NCBI GenBank assembly: GCA_012295275.1 | Contig: CM022668.1 | Span: 15,780,891 to 15,803,390, forward strand | Reading direction: 5' to 3' | Source: Chrysomallon squamiferum | Lineage: Eukaryota; Mollusca; Gastropoda; Neomphalida; Peltospiridae | DNA: 22,500 nt | In this document: in pieces, positions 1 through 10,679 of the stretch | How the letters are laid out: the number at the start of each line of letters is the position of its first letter | Numbering within the stretch: the first letter of the stretch is position 1 | Translations under genes and position numbers: made by a program | Notes under the pieces: generated by a model | Told to the model about the DNA's origin: nothing | Seen by the model: the letters and a program-made list of their open reading frames with translations, nothing else | Database searches by the model: none

Positions 1-272
1 TAATTATGTCAAAAATCTTTCAAAACCAGCGAAGCATCGAAGAATAACGCTTGAAACATTTATTTGATATTTGTGAAAGGTTGATATAATTTTACCGTTT
101 TTAAAAAGGAATCGGAAACTCTGGTTTCACTCTGATCGATCCGTCAGTTCAATACGTCACAGTTTTAAATAAAACATTTCAAAAATAATGTTGAACAAAA
201 GAAAACCGATGTTAGATCTATTGGATTTTTTATGCACGGACAGTTTTTCGAAATAAATGAATTCGAAGAACT
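1..272. other. AT-rich unique DNA, no gene seen
   Basis: No coding signal, RNA gene or clear repeat. Confidence 0.5.
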
Positions 273-279
273 AATAATC

Positions 280-314
<35 letters not shown>

Positions 315-342
315 TATAATAATAATAATTATAATAATAATA
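273..342. repeat. TAA trinucleotide array
   Basis: Near-perfect AAT/TAA repeats, giving the poly-Ile frames on both strands. It is followed to 440 by a degenerate GATGAT/GATAAT stretch. Confidence 0.9.
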
Positions 343-447
343 GTGATGACGACGATAATGATGATGATAATGATAACAGTATTGACCATAATGATGATAA
401 CTATGATGGTGATAATGATAATGATGATTATGTTGCTGCTGACAAAA

Positions 448-500
448 ATAGTAGTAGTAGTAGTAGTAGTAGTTGTAGTAGCAGAGGTAGTAGTAACAAT
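448..500. repeat. TAG trinucleotide array
   Basis: About nine TAG units, then interrupted TAG/CAG/GAG units. Confidence 0.85.
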
Positions 501-539
501 AACAATAATAATTCTGTTTCTATTCTAACAGAGAAACGT

Positions 540-850
540 TTTCTAATTTAATTCACTCATCGACGAAACTATTGTAAAATTCTTTTCTTAAAATATTTTT
601 ATTTTAGACTCTTTTATTTATAAACCCATTCACATGACTGATTTTTCAGTAAACTTTAATTTACACATGAACCAACAGAATAACAGCAGCAGAATAAAAA
701 AATGTGTTGTATTTATTTTCTATCTATTATTTAAATGTGTATAAAATTTGCGTATCATTACCGGTTGATATGATAGTTGCGTTTATGTTTGATTAAATAA
801 CTATGAATTAGGACTGAGAATAGCTATATACAAAGTGGTATGTACCCAAT
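540..850. other. AT-rich unique DNA, no gene seen
   Basis: No motif, repeat or coding potential stands out. Confidence 0.5.
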
Positions 851-855
851 GAATG

Positions 856-1118
856 AAGGAAGAAAGGAAGGAAGGAAGGACGGAAGGAGATACTGAATGA
901 ATGGATGGATGATGGAGATCGAATAAATGAATGACTGAAGTAATGACCAAACAAAACAAAAAAGAAAAAAAAAAAAAAAATTACAAAGAAAAAAATGAGT
1001 ATGTGAATGAGCGCATGAAACAGTAAGTAAAATAACAGACAAGTGAATGAATGAATGAATGAATGAATGAACTAATACATGATGGAGTGAATGGATAACT
1101 GAATGAATGAATGAATAA
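856..1118. repeat. GGAA and GAAT tetranucleotide arrays
   Basis: GGAA units (858-888), scattered GAAT/GGAT units, a poly-A run (965-980) and seven clean GAAT units (1043-1072), with more at 1099-1118. The minus-strand frame across them is low complexity and not a gene. Confidence 0.8.
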
Positions 1119-1119
1119 A

Positions 1120-1420
1120 GAAAGGAAAAGAACAAGATGTATTATTAATTATTATTAAGGTTTATAACAATAATAACGTGTAGATTACTATTACCAGTTA
1201 TTATTACCAAGTGAAATTTTAAAGACTTTGATAAATCAGTTACGGAGCTATGGCTGGAATGGGAAACAGACTAAAAGAAGGACTGAGAAGGGTTGAACCT
1301 GCAGGTAATTCTCAGCTCGGAGACACAAAGCCACTGAACACCAAAGCTCTACGTCTGCTATCTTCAACAACAGTTTACTTAATACGTCTGTTTTCGTGTT
1401 GCTGGCGTAATCATGTGTTT
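1120..1420. other. Non-coding AT-rich DNA
   Basis: No gene or repeat family recognised. The small plus-strand frame beginning here is sustained only by the TC array downstream. Confidence 0.4.
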
Positions 1421-1447
1421 GCACGTGTGTGTGTATGTGTGTGTGTT
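1421..1447. repeat. GT microsatellite
   Basis: Interrupted GT dinucleotide repeat. Confidence 0.8.
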
Positions 1448-1544
1448 TGTTCGTTTGATTCTGCTTTTAGTAAAACCTTGTCGACGTTTATCTCTTTTCT
1501 TGTTGTCGTTTCTCTCTATTTCTTTTTTCTTCGTCTTCCCCACC

Positions 1545-1551
<7 letters not shown>

Positions 1552-1639
<88 letters not shown>
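1552..1639. repeat. Long TC/GA microsatellite
   Basis: About 43 uninterrupted TC units, flanked by imperfect pyrimidine DNA and a poly-T run (1662-1679). The mirror-symmetric polypyrimidine tract could form triplex DNA. Confidence 0.95.
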
Positions 1640-1642
<3 letters not shown>

Positions 1643-1837
1643 CCTCTTTGTCTCTCTGGCTATTTTTTTTTTTTTTTTTAAAACGTTAGAAAGGAATTTT
1701 TGTAATTCCCTTGAACAAATAATGAAAACAAAAACCGAAAAAAACAAAGGAAGAAAAAAGAAAAAAAAAAAAAAACAGAATGAAAGAACTTTCCGAAAAT
1801 AAGAAACTACGAAAACAGGCTTCAGCTTATGACCGAG

Positions 1838-1888
1838 TCACGTGGACAGCCGGAAGGGAAAGTTACTTCCGATTTGCATAAAGCAAAT
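1838..1888. promoter_or_regulatory. Compact factor-site cluster (E-box, paired ETS, POU octamer)
   Basis: CACGTG (1839-1844), CGGAAG (1851-1856) facing CTTCCG (1866-1871), and ATTTGCAT (1872-1879) inside the inverted repeat ATTTGC-N5-GCAAAT. It lies in unique DNA about 9.4 kb downstream of the Frizzled stop. The motifs are seen; enhancer function is inferred. Confidence 0.35.
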
Positions 1889-1889
1889 G

Positions 1890-2310
1890 GATAAGGGAGC
1901 TTATGAACAATAGATAATTGAATTTTTACTCCAATCCCAACAAACTTGCACAGTGTCTCATTAGGTCTTGTTTTGCTTAAATCAGAACACGTTTTCAGTG
2001 TCACGAAATTTTCCGATCTTTAAAGAGAAATAAACCAGTTGTTTTTCCACGAGAGAATTAAAAAAAAAAGACAAATACTTTTTTTTCTTCTTCTTCTCGC
2101 TCTTTTTATTTTCTTTTTCTTTTTTTAATTTCGTAACAATTAAAAATACTCTACAAACTGAATTAAAAGTGGATGGGGTTTTTTTGTTTGTTTGTTATCT
2201 GTCTCGGGTCATGGCATTCAGACAGAAAGTGACCCGGTACTTTTTTTTTTTTTTTTTCTTTCTTTACGAAACCTTAATACTCGAAAAGAAACCTCACAAT
2301 CTGTTCGATT
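1890..2310. other. Non-coding DNA with poly-A/T and CTT tracts
   Basis: No gene seen. Includes CTT/TTC runs near 2085-2125 and a poly-T run (2240-2257). Confidence 0.5.
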
Positions 2311-2317
2311 TCTTTCT

Positions 2318-2353
2318 CTTTCTTTCTCTCTCTCTCTCTCTTGCCCCCCCCCC
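2318..2353. repeat. CT repeat followed by poly-C
   Basis: CTTT and TC units, then a run of nine C residues. Confidence 0.75.
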
Positions 2354-2379
2354 CACTTCTTTTTCCCTGTATTGTTGAA

Positions 2380-2620
2380 AGACTGCACCGGGCCCGTGCC
2401 TCTGGCGAAACTCCCAGAATAACGTCAGCTATAAAGAAATTGTATAATGACAGCGACATAAGCCTTCCTTGCTAGCGAGCGAGTTTGGGAAAGCACATGG
2501 CGTGTATAAACACTGCGTGCTGGTCCGAGCCGAGAAGAGAGTTCGGTTTAGCGCTCGCTTCACTGACTATCAAAGTGCATTCTTGGCTTTTGAGTGAGAG
2601 AGAGAGAGAGAGAACATCAT
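2380..2620. promoter_or_regulatory. GC-richer island with TATA-like element
   Basis: Unique CpG-containing DNA with TATAAA (2505-2510, plus strand), a CRE-like half site near 2423 and a short GA repeat (2597-2612). It resembles a core promoter region in composition, but no downstream gene is visible in the window and no clean initiator lies 30 bp after the TATA. Confidence 0.2.
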
Positions 2621-2639
2621 AAGCCTGTTTTCATAAGAG

Positions 2640-2995
2640 CGAGGTCAGAAATTAATCAAATTTAGGATTGTGTTTTTGACCGGAATGCCTGCGTTTGTGT
2701 TGTTTGGTGGTGATGGTGGAGAAAGGCGACTTTTTGCCTCGCTAAGTTTAGAATGTGTGTGTGTTTTACATGTTTCAGTTTAATAAACTGCCGTTTTGTA
2801 ACTGAAAGGAATCTTCTGATTGTCCTGTAACTCTTCCAAAACTATCTCTTGGCTTATATAAAAAACAAAAAGTAAATATATAAATAAATAAAGTAGAAGT
2901 AGTAGAAGTAGTAGTAGTCGTGATGGTGGTGGTAATAGCAGTACTAGTAAGAAGACGAAGACGAAGGTGAAGACAACAAGAACAAGAAAAGCTAA
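2640..2995. other. Non-coding DNA, no gene seen
   Basis: Contains short GT, TAG and GAAGAC-type runs only. Confidence 0.45.
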
Positions 2996-3043
2996 CAAAC
3001 TAACTAATTAACTAACTAACTAACTAACTAAATAAATAAATAG
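2996..3043. repeat. CTAA/AAAT tetranucleotide array
   Basis: CTAA units passing into AAAT units. Confidence 0.85.
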
Positions 3044-3049
3044 ACATCA

Positions 3050-3650
3050 TTATTTTCAATGACTTTGGGAAAGACTGAATTTTACAAAGCGTTTCTCTGT
3101 ATTCAAATCATTTTCATTGTCGTCATAATTGCTGCTGCTGTTGTTCTTGTTGTTAACGTCAATGTAGGCTCCATTTTTTGTTATTTCCTTTTTTGTAACA
3201 GATGTAACTCGGGTGTAGAAAATAGTATTTTAAAAATTATATGAACAGCAGATGTGAAAATAAATTTGAAAGTAAACTTTTAGTAGTTTAGACTTATCCC
3301 AAGTTTATAGATTCTGTAAAAATGAGCTGAATTTAATTTTGATTTTAAATTGTGATATTACAATCTTTATCCTTCAGTGAACGAGCAGTGTTTATTTTTA
3401 TTTATTTTTTAAATTAAAATAATAATAATTAAGAAATTTACTGTAAAGTACAAATAAATAAATAATCTATTAAGTAATATAAATAAATACATAAACGATA
3501 TTAAATAACGTAAAATAAAATTAAGAGACAAAATTACGCAATAAATATTTGAAGTAAAAATTTAAATACTGAAAGAACAAACAAAAAACTCAGAAAACAA
3601 AAACAAAGCAATAATATCAATATTTTCTTCTTGTACTTTATATTTATTTA
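3050..3650. other. AT-rich DNA, no gene seen
   Basis: Scattered AATA/TTTA units. The short plus-strand frame near 3059 has no recognisable domain. Confidence 0.45.
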
Positions 3651-3654
3651 AAAT

Positions 3655-3676
3655 TTATATATATATATATATATAG
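3655..3676. repeat. AT dinucleotide repeat
   Basis: About ten AT units. Confidence 0.85.
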
Positions 3677-3869
3677 CTATAAAATGTCATAATGTGTTCA
3701 TTTTTAATTGATTTTCTTTTTTCTTCTTCTATTTTTCATGTATATACTAAATTTATTTATTCACTATGAAGAAAATAAAAAATATGATTATTATTGTAAT
3801 ATTTTTTAATTCAGAGTTTATGTTAATATTATTTTTCAAAAAAGAAAAGAAAAAAAGAAATGTGTAATA

Positions 3870-3870
<1 letters not shown>

Positions 3871-3900
<30 letters not shown>

Positions 3901-4018
3901 ATTTATTATTATTATTATTGTTGTTGTAGTTGTTGCTATTAATATTATTATTATTGTTGATGTTGTTGTTGTTGTTGTTGCTATTAATATTATTATTGTT
4001 GATGTTGTTGTTGTTCTT
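3871..4018. repeat. ATT and GTT compound array with a 45-bp duplication
   Basis: ATT units pass into GTT units. A segment starting GCTATTAAT occurs at 3935 and again at 3980, so about 45 bp has been duplicated inside the microsatellite. Confidence 0.85.
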
Positions 4019-4019
4019 A

Positions 4020-4580
4020 CTTTTATTACTTTACTTCAGATGTGCACTATAAAAATCTATACTAAAAAAAAAAATAAAAACTATTATAGAAAAAAAAAAA
4101 ACATGTTACAAGCGGTCTCATTCATTAAAATCCACACAAAAATCATGTCAGATCTGGGGGGGAGAGTGCACCGGACAACCCACCCCTATTCATCCCGCCT
4201 TGCTTTCTCCTCGTCATAATTCAGCATCTCATTTCATCTAAAAAGTCGTTCAGCGTCGCGAACAACCCCGCCCCTCTTAAATCTGGAACGGCCCCTAAAA
4301 CTACAAAAACGTTTTATCACAAAGAGAAAGGTAAGTGCGCAGCTGTCTCAACCACGCTAACGAAACAGATAAACGTTAACCCTTGATCTCCCAAGACACT
4401 TGCTACAAAGCGGTCTAACTCGGTGGTACAAGCGAAAGTTTTCCCGTTGATGTTTTGAAAGTCTTTAAGAAGTTGTGTTTGGTTTGGTTTAGTATGAAGA
4501 GTTATTAGCTCGAGAAGATTAAATTTTAGTAGCCAGGGCGAAGGGATGTTTACGTTTTGTTTGTTTCTGTTTAGATGACG
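4020..4580. other. Mixed unique DNA, possible transposon relic, no gene seen
   Basis: Includes G-rich (4155-4162) and C-rich (4264-4310) patches that resemble the ends of a non-autonomous DNA transposon, and a donor-like AAG/GTAAGT at 4328-4336. No coding region is supported. Confidence 0.35.
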
Positions 4581-4585
4581 TGGGT

Positions 4586-4708
4586 TTTGTTGTTGTGGTT
4601 GTTGTTGTTGTTAGTAGAAATGGATATAATAGTAGTGATAGAAGTAGTAGTAGTAGTTGTTGTCGTTGTAGAAGTATTTATGGTCATTTAAATGAAATTT
4701 TGTTTATT

Positions 4709-4766
<58 letters not shown>

Positions 4767-4830
4767 TATTATTATTATTGTTGTTGTTGTTGTTGTTGTT
4801 CTTGATATTGTTGTTGTTATGTTAAAAAGA
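4586..4830. repeat. GTT, TAG, TTTA, TTA, GTT compound array
   Basis: GTT (4588-4611), TAG (4632-4678), TTTA (4703-4719), TTA (4719-4778), then GTT (4779-4820). It gives a low-complexity Val/Ser/Ile/Leu frame. Confidence 0.9.
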
Positions 4831-4869
4831 ATATGTTCAATTAAGAAATTATATTTTCACTCGATATAT

Positions 4870-5100
4870 CAAGAAAAAATAAAAAAAAAATTAAATAAAA
4901 GAAAATATAAAAAGGAAAGAAAACTAAAAAATCTAAAGAAATGTTTAAAGATTAAAAAGAAAAGAAAAGAAAAAAATCGAGAAGAAAATTTGTAAATAAA
5001 ATATATGTAAAAAAAACAACAACTAAAGAACAATAAAAAAATTTGAAAAAATGTTTCAAGAAAAAAAGAAAAAACAAACAAAAGAAAAAATCAAAAAAAT
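4870..5100. repeat. A/G-rich low-complexity tract
   Basis: AAAAG/AAAAT-rich DNA. The minus-strand Phe-rich frame is a consequence of composition. Confidence 0.7.
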
Positions 5101-5104
5101 CCGG

Positions 5105-5870
5105 TTATCTTAAGTTAAAACTTTTGTCAGATTAATTTTAAATTTTAAATCTAAAAGCTGTCGTATCAAAAATTTATATTAAAACAGAAATTTCAAATCA
5201 GAAACTTATCTTAAAAAAATAAAATTTTATATCAGATTTGTTTAAACATTAGACCAGAAACTTAGATTAATTCTTATTAACTTCATTAAAACAAGAATAA
5301 TATCAGAAATGTATCTTAAAATAAAGCTTCAGAATTATCATAATGTGATAAAATTTTACGTTAAAAATAAACAAAAATAATTAAAAAAGAACTTTACTTC
5401 AATATCACACACTTTTCTTTTAGGAATGTATTTTAAATTAAAACTTCGTATCATAACATGAAGTTAAATAATATTTTTTATCATAATCTTCAAATAAAGT
5501 TTATTTCAGAATCTTATCTTAAAGTAAAATTACATATCAGAAAGTTAAAACTTATCAAAACTGTAAGTTAAATAATTTTTTGTATCCTTATCTTAACTTG
5601 GCTTATGATAAACTGAAGGTCATATTCAAACACCATTTTTTTTTTTATCAGAATCTGAAATTAAAAAATTCAAATCAGAACTTTTGCTAAAATATTTTTA
5701 TATTATATTTTTAATTTACTTAACTAGAAGATATTTAAAGATTATTTGTCTGATTTCAGAATATAATTATTTAAAATCTATAACGATTTATTATTATATG
5801 CATTCTTTTATTATATGAATAAAATTTGTTATTTAAGATTTTGTGAAAATTCATATCAAAATTTTTAGTA
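5105..5870. repeat. Degenerate AT-rich tandem repeat, about 30 bp period
   Basis: Variants of ATCAGAAACTTATCTTAAA recur at roughly 5165, 5197, 5231, 5254, 5302, 5328, 5449, 5479, 5507, 5536, 5583, 5648 and 5672, with spacings mostly of 23-38 bp. Units are strongly diverged. It is too irregular for coding. Confidence 0.55.
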
Positions 5871-6590
5871 ACAGAAGTTTCGTGGGAAATAAAATAAAAT
5901 CTATGATTAATAAGAATTTTAAAATAATTTTTGTTGTCATTTAGAAGTTCTGCTAAAAAACAAAACAACAACAACAAAAAAAAAACATACAGATAATGTA
6001 GACAAGAGAAATAATCTTAGAAAACATTTAAAGAAAAAATATAATCAAGTTGTAAATAAATAAACAAATAAATAAATTTATAAGTTAGGTAATAAGCAAC
6101 CCTGAAACTATATGAAAAAAGTAACCTAAAAGTCAGTAAATAAAATAAAATAAAATAAAATAAAATAAAACAAAACAAAACAAAAAGATCCAACAACAAC
6201 AATAACAACAAAAAAAAAAAAATTCTGTAAAGCTGGGATTGACATATGAATCAGTATGTTATATATAATTCTATCAAGATAAAGCCTGGTATTGCCAAAC
6301 CAAATAATAATAATAAAATAAATAAAAACACGCTTTACTGATATCATTTCATCTGCAAGTATTAACATAAACACGACTTTAAATCCAGTGTGAAATAAAA
6401 TATGCCAGTGGCTTCAGTTCGCTGTAGTAAAGTAATGAAAAAATAATTATAAATTACATCTCTGTTTTTCCCGGGTCGTGACTAATATGCATTTATTGAT
6501 ACAATACTCTGGCAAAATCTTCTCTTTTTTTTCTTCTTTTTTTTATAGATATTTGTGTTAATTGTTAGATATCTATATGTAATATATAAG
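5870..6590. other. AT-rich DNA with AAAAT units, no gene seen
   Basis: Includes AAAAT/AAAAC pentamer repeats (6139-6186). The minus-strand frames across them are low complexity. Confidence 0.5.
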
Positions 6591-6624
6591 TAAGTAAGTA
6601 AGTAAGTAAATAAATAAATAAATA
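6588..6624. repeat. AAGT/AAAT tetranucleotide repeat
   Basis: AAGT units passing into AAAT units. Confidence 0.8.
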
Positions 6625-6713
6625 CGGATTTAGATTTTAGTTTTAAGTTCATTTTAAACTGAATAGTTTTAAAAAAAAAGTAGATTTATGTCGTTTTCTA
6701 TATTACAGTTTTG

Positions 6714-6717
6714 TTGT

Positions 6718-6787
<70 letters not shown>

Positions 6788-6808
6788 GTCTTCAAACATC
6801 AATCAATA

Positions 6809-6880
<72 letters not shown>
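6714..6880. repeat. GT, GA and TTA compound microsatellite
   Basis: GT (6715-6741) directly abuts GA (6742-6780), followed after 30 bp of unique DNA by TTA (6810-6880). Confidence 0.95.
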
Positions 6881-6881
<1 letters not shown>

Positions 6882-6889
6882 TCTATAGT

Positions 6890-8440
6890 TCATTTGAAAT
6901 GTCTTCATAGTGCATCATAAACCCTTCAGTGCCATAATATGACAATACAATTTATAAATATAATAGTTTTAATTATCTGCATTGCCATTTAACATTAACT
7001 AAATAAATAATAAGCATTTTAAGATCAATAATCTTCTAGGCTTGAATTTTCGTGTATCACTAAATTATATTTTACTTGTTATCAAATATTTTTCAAGGAT
7101 CAAAAACCAGTAGTCTACACTGCAAGAGTAACGTTTTATAATACCAACAGATTGATTCAGTAGATCTTTAAATAAACAGTTACAATACGAATCATGATAG
7201 GAATGTAACAAAGAGAATAAAGTTAAAAGATACTGAATATGCATGAATATATACTTTTATTCGTTTTCTTTCTGTTTTTCCTATCTTTATTTCTTTAATC
7301 TGCATTTTTTCTTTTAAATTATTTATAAACATATTTAATCTAATTTAATATGCTGACACTGCTTTATTACTAATTTTTTATTTATTTGTTTTTAATGTTT
7401 TATGTTTTTTTTTTTTACTGAATATTGCCAGTTTAACAATGTAATTAACAATTACTTTACTGCATAGAAAGAACAATTACAATAAATAAATGTATTCATT
7501 TATTTATTTGCTTTCACCTTATTCTTTTTAATAAAATAATAATAATAATGTTTTTATTACAATATATTATTAGGAATCTTTATTGAACTTGATTGAACTT
7601 AAATAAATAAATAAAAACAAAGTCCTATAATAACTACAAAGATTAGAAAAATAATCTAAATAATGTTATTTTAATTTATTCTTATTAATAGTTTTAATTT
7701 ATTATTATTATTATTATTAATTATTTTATTTATTTATTTATTTATTTTTATTCATACTGACATCCTTCTTGAGTTCTATATCTTCTTTTTTATTATTTAT
7801 TTCTTCATTTAACAAACAAGCTTCACAAAATCTATCATTTACAATTACAAATGAAATTTGAAAATAAAATAAATAATATTTAAAATATTTATCTTCATCT
7901 TCTTTTTTTTATATATATTAAAATTCACCTATTTTTAAACTTCAAATTCAACTATCTCAAAGTCAGTAATATTAAACTTCATTTACTTTTAAACCAGATT
8001 CTGATTTACACTTTTCTTAGTCACTCTGATTCAGAATTATTCTGAGAACAAAGAAAATTGTGTTTCTATCTCGGCTTCAAGTACAACGGTAAAACAATTC
8101 GTTTACTGTTGTTCTACGCTGTTAAATCAGTACATAAGTACTTATTTCTTTACACTTCCCAGTATACTGACTATATAACATTATAACTGTGTATTACATT
8201 AAGTTTTACATTATATAAATACGTTTGTTATTTATCACTTTGGCTGTATGTTAAATCATAGAACGTTATAAATACATTGTTACTTTACGTGTTAACTTTT
8301 ACTTCAAATGTAAAACGGCAACAGTAATAACCGTTTGTTAGGTTGTGCTTTGACAGTGTTTTAAAAGTTGAGGACTAAATTTATTTGTTTTATATTTTAA
8401 TTTACGTTATAGTAGTAGTACACTAAATGGATAAATAAAT
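6890..8440. other. AT-rich intergenic DNA, no gene seen
   Basis: Only short TTTA, ATT and ATAA runs (for example 7495-7510 and 7698-7748). No conserved coding frame and no RNA gene recognised. Confidence 0.55.
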
Positions 8441-8465
8441 ATATTGTTTGTTTTTCAGTTTGTTT

Positions 8466-8538
8466 CTTTTTGCATTATTTATTTATTTGTTTATTTATGT
8501 TTGTTTTTTGTTTGTTTGTTTGTTTGTTTATTTATTTT
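8466..8538. repeat. TTTA/TTTG tetranucleotide repeat
   Basis: Alternating TTTA and GTTT units. Confidence 0.75.
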
Positions 8539-8539
8539 T

Positions 8540-8895
8540 ATCTATAATGATTGTTTTCTTATTACATCTAAATATAACAATAGAAAGAACTTTATTATTT
8601 ATGTTTTAATAATAGCATTAAAAAGGTAACTGTTATTTAATAGTGCATTAGGTAAAACCACTATTATTACTTGTAATCTGTAGTAAAAATATACTTTAAA
8701 AAATAAAGTAAAAATAAAATATTAATTTTTTTAATGACATTATTGATTTGTGTAAAAAATTAAAATTTGGATTAAGATGCATGTTTGTTATCAATAATTT
8801 TCTTATTTTTTAAATTCAGTTTTTAATCTCTGTCTATCTCTCCACGATTCATTTTGTATTTATTTATTTGTTTAGTATTCTTCCCAAAAATAACA
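8540..8895. other. AT-rich DNA, no gene seen
   Basis: No feature stands out. Confidence 0.5.
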
Positions 8896-9015
8896 AAATA
8901 ACAAAATAAACAAAAATAAATAAAATAAATAAAATATAATAAATATATTAATAAATAAATAAATAAAATATAATAAATATATAAATAAATAAATAAATAA
9001 AATATAATAAATACA

Positions 9016-9059
<44 letters not shown>

Positions 9060-9248
9060 AAAATAATAAATAAATAAATAAATAAAATATAATAAATACA
9101 TACATAAATAAATAAATAAAATATAATAAATAAATAAATAAATAAATAAATAAAAAATAAATAAAACATAAAAATAAAATAAAATATAATAAATAAATAA
9201 ACAAACAAATAAAATAAAATAAACTAAAATAAAATAAAATAAAATAAA
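8896..9248. repeat. AAAT array with 34-bp higher-order period
   Basis: A 350-bp AAAT-based array in which the variant AAAATATAATAAAT recurs at 8931, 8965, 8999, 9084, 9118 and 9181 (spacings 34, 34, 85, 34, 63). The Tyr/Leu/Phe/Ile minus-strand frames across it are repeat translation. Confidence 0.9.
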
Positions 9249-9462
9249 TAGAATGGAAAAGAAAAAAAACGCGTGCATCAGTGTCATATTATCTGGGTGA
9301 GACACCTACACCAAATGCCCTCCATAATCAAACACACCCCCCCCATCAGGTTATATTAAATAACGTAAATGTAATCCATGAAATTTGAGAACACCAATGA
9401 AAAAAAAAAAGAAGCAAATTCGTCTTCACATATGTCTTTATAACAACAGTACACGCAGACAT

Positions 9463-9644
9463 TCATGGGCGGATCTAGAGGGGGAGGGGGGCATCATAAT
9501 AATAATATTACGTACTGTTCTTGTCCAGTATATTTTAAAATGTGTACAAGGATATTTAAATTATAAACAAAAGAAGTGACCCTATAGATTAAAGAAAAAA
9601 AAAAAAAAAAAAAAAAAAAAGAATAAGAAAAGATCCGCCCATGA
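9463..9644. mobile_element. Short MITE-like element with 14-bp perfect inverted ends
   Basis: TCATGGGCGGATCT (9463-9476) is the exact reverse complement of AGATCCGCCCATGA (9631-9644). The left end continues with a G-run (GAGGGGGAGGGGGG), and a poly-A run of about 26 lies near the right end. Ends of the GGGCGGATC type with an inner G-run recall small non-autonomous DNA transposons seen in many invertebrates. No transposase is encoded and I see no clean target-site duplication. Confidence 0.6.
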
Positions 9645-9659
9645 TAGTACAGATGGAAT

Positions 9660-9661
9660 TA

Positions 9662-9716
<55 letters not shown>

Positions 9717-9732
9717 TTATTATTATTCATTA
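9660..9732. repeat. ATT trinucleotide array
   Basis: About 16 ATT units, with two ATTC interruptions at the end. Confidence 0.9.
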
Positions 9733-9734
9733 TT

Positions 9735-10670
9735 GTCTTTGTACATTTAAAAGAAAGAAAAAAAAAATATATATACATATATTGTTTATTGTCTCTATCA
9801 CCCATTGAACTTTTTTTTTTTTTTTTTTTTTTAAACTTTTCTTTGTTATGAATCCATTCTTACTGAAAAAGAAGAAGAAAACAAAAAAACTGATTTAGTG
9901 AATGTTAAATAAACTTATAAACATTACAAATGGTTTTATGTTAAACTGTACACATTCGTATTTACATTACAACATACAAAAACAATAATAGTTTACGAAA
10001 TCTTCGTTGCCATGGTAATTGTGAGTGCGTTGCTCTCTCTTAGGGATGAAATATTTGTTTGTTTGTTTGTTTGTTGTTGTTTGTTTTTTTCTTTTCTTTA
10101 TAATATTGTTAATAAAGATCCCTAAAGAAAATAATAAAACCCGTTTGTTCTGAAAAATGTTTCCATTTTTCATGAAAAGGCTGGTTAACAGACAGATCTA
10201 GCGATTTTGACTGAAATTGTTTTTGTTTTTTTGTTTTTTTTTTTTTTTTTTTTTATCGCTGTTATCATTTTGCTTGTACCAAGTCGCACTGAATGCGTCC
10301 TCCATTTTGACGAGAAAAAAAAAAAAAAAACAGTTGAATTATGAACAAATTGTATGAACACTACTGTCATGCTTGAGTAGATTTCCACATTCGTCATCAC
10401 TTCACGGCATCCAATATTCATCTTTCGTTCGTGTTTATCCTTCGAAAATCCTGAAAGATTATCCACGTATTAACACAATCCACGCGATTATAACAAAAGG
10501 TTGATTTCTTTTTTTTAATTATTATGTCAGTTACGTTTTTTCTTCTTTTGCTGTTGTTGGTTAATTGTTTTCTTTTTTCTTTTTTTTTCATTTCTACCCG
10601 TGCACTGAACTGCAGAAATAAATAAATAATAAATTTATGTATTTTTGGGGGGATTTATGTTGGTTTATAT
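9735..10670. other. Non-coding DNA with poly-A/T runs, no gene seen
   Basis: Poly-T runs at 9811-9832 and 10232-10254, poly-A at 10316-10330 and a TTTG repeat near 10057-10073. The small minus-strand frames lack any domain. Confidence 0.5.
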
Positions 10671-10679
10671 ATGGCCATC

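Noticed and set aside
1250-1802. Plus- and minus-strand frames across the TC array
   Set aside because: Leu-Ser and Arg-Glu dipeptide repeats from a dinucleotide microsatellite.
2445-2459. TAATGACAGCGACAT shared with 18746-18760
   Set aside because: A single 15-bp match is expected by chance in a window of this size and the flanks differ.
8896-9248. CRISPR-like regular spacing
   Set aside because: The 34-bp period is internal to an AAAT microsatellite with no distinct spacers, in a eukaryotic sequence.
8823-9305. 160-codon minus-strand frame rich in Tyr, Leu, Phe and Ile
   Set aside because: Direct translation of the AAAT array, not a membrane protein.
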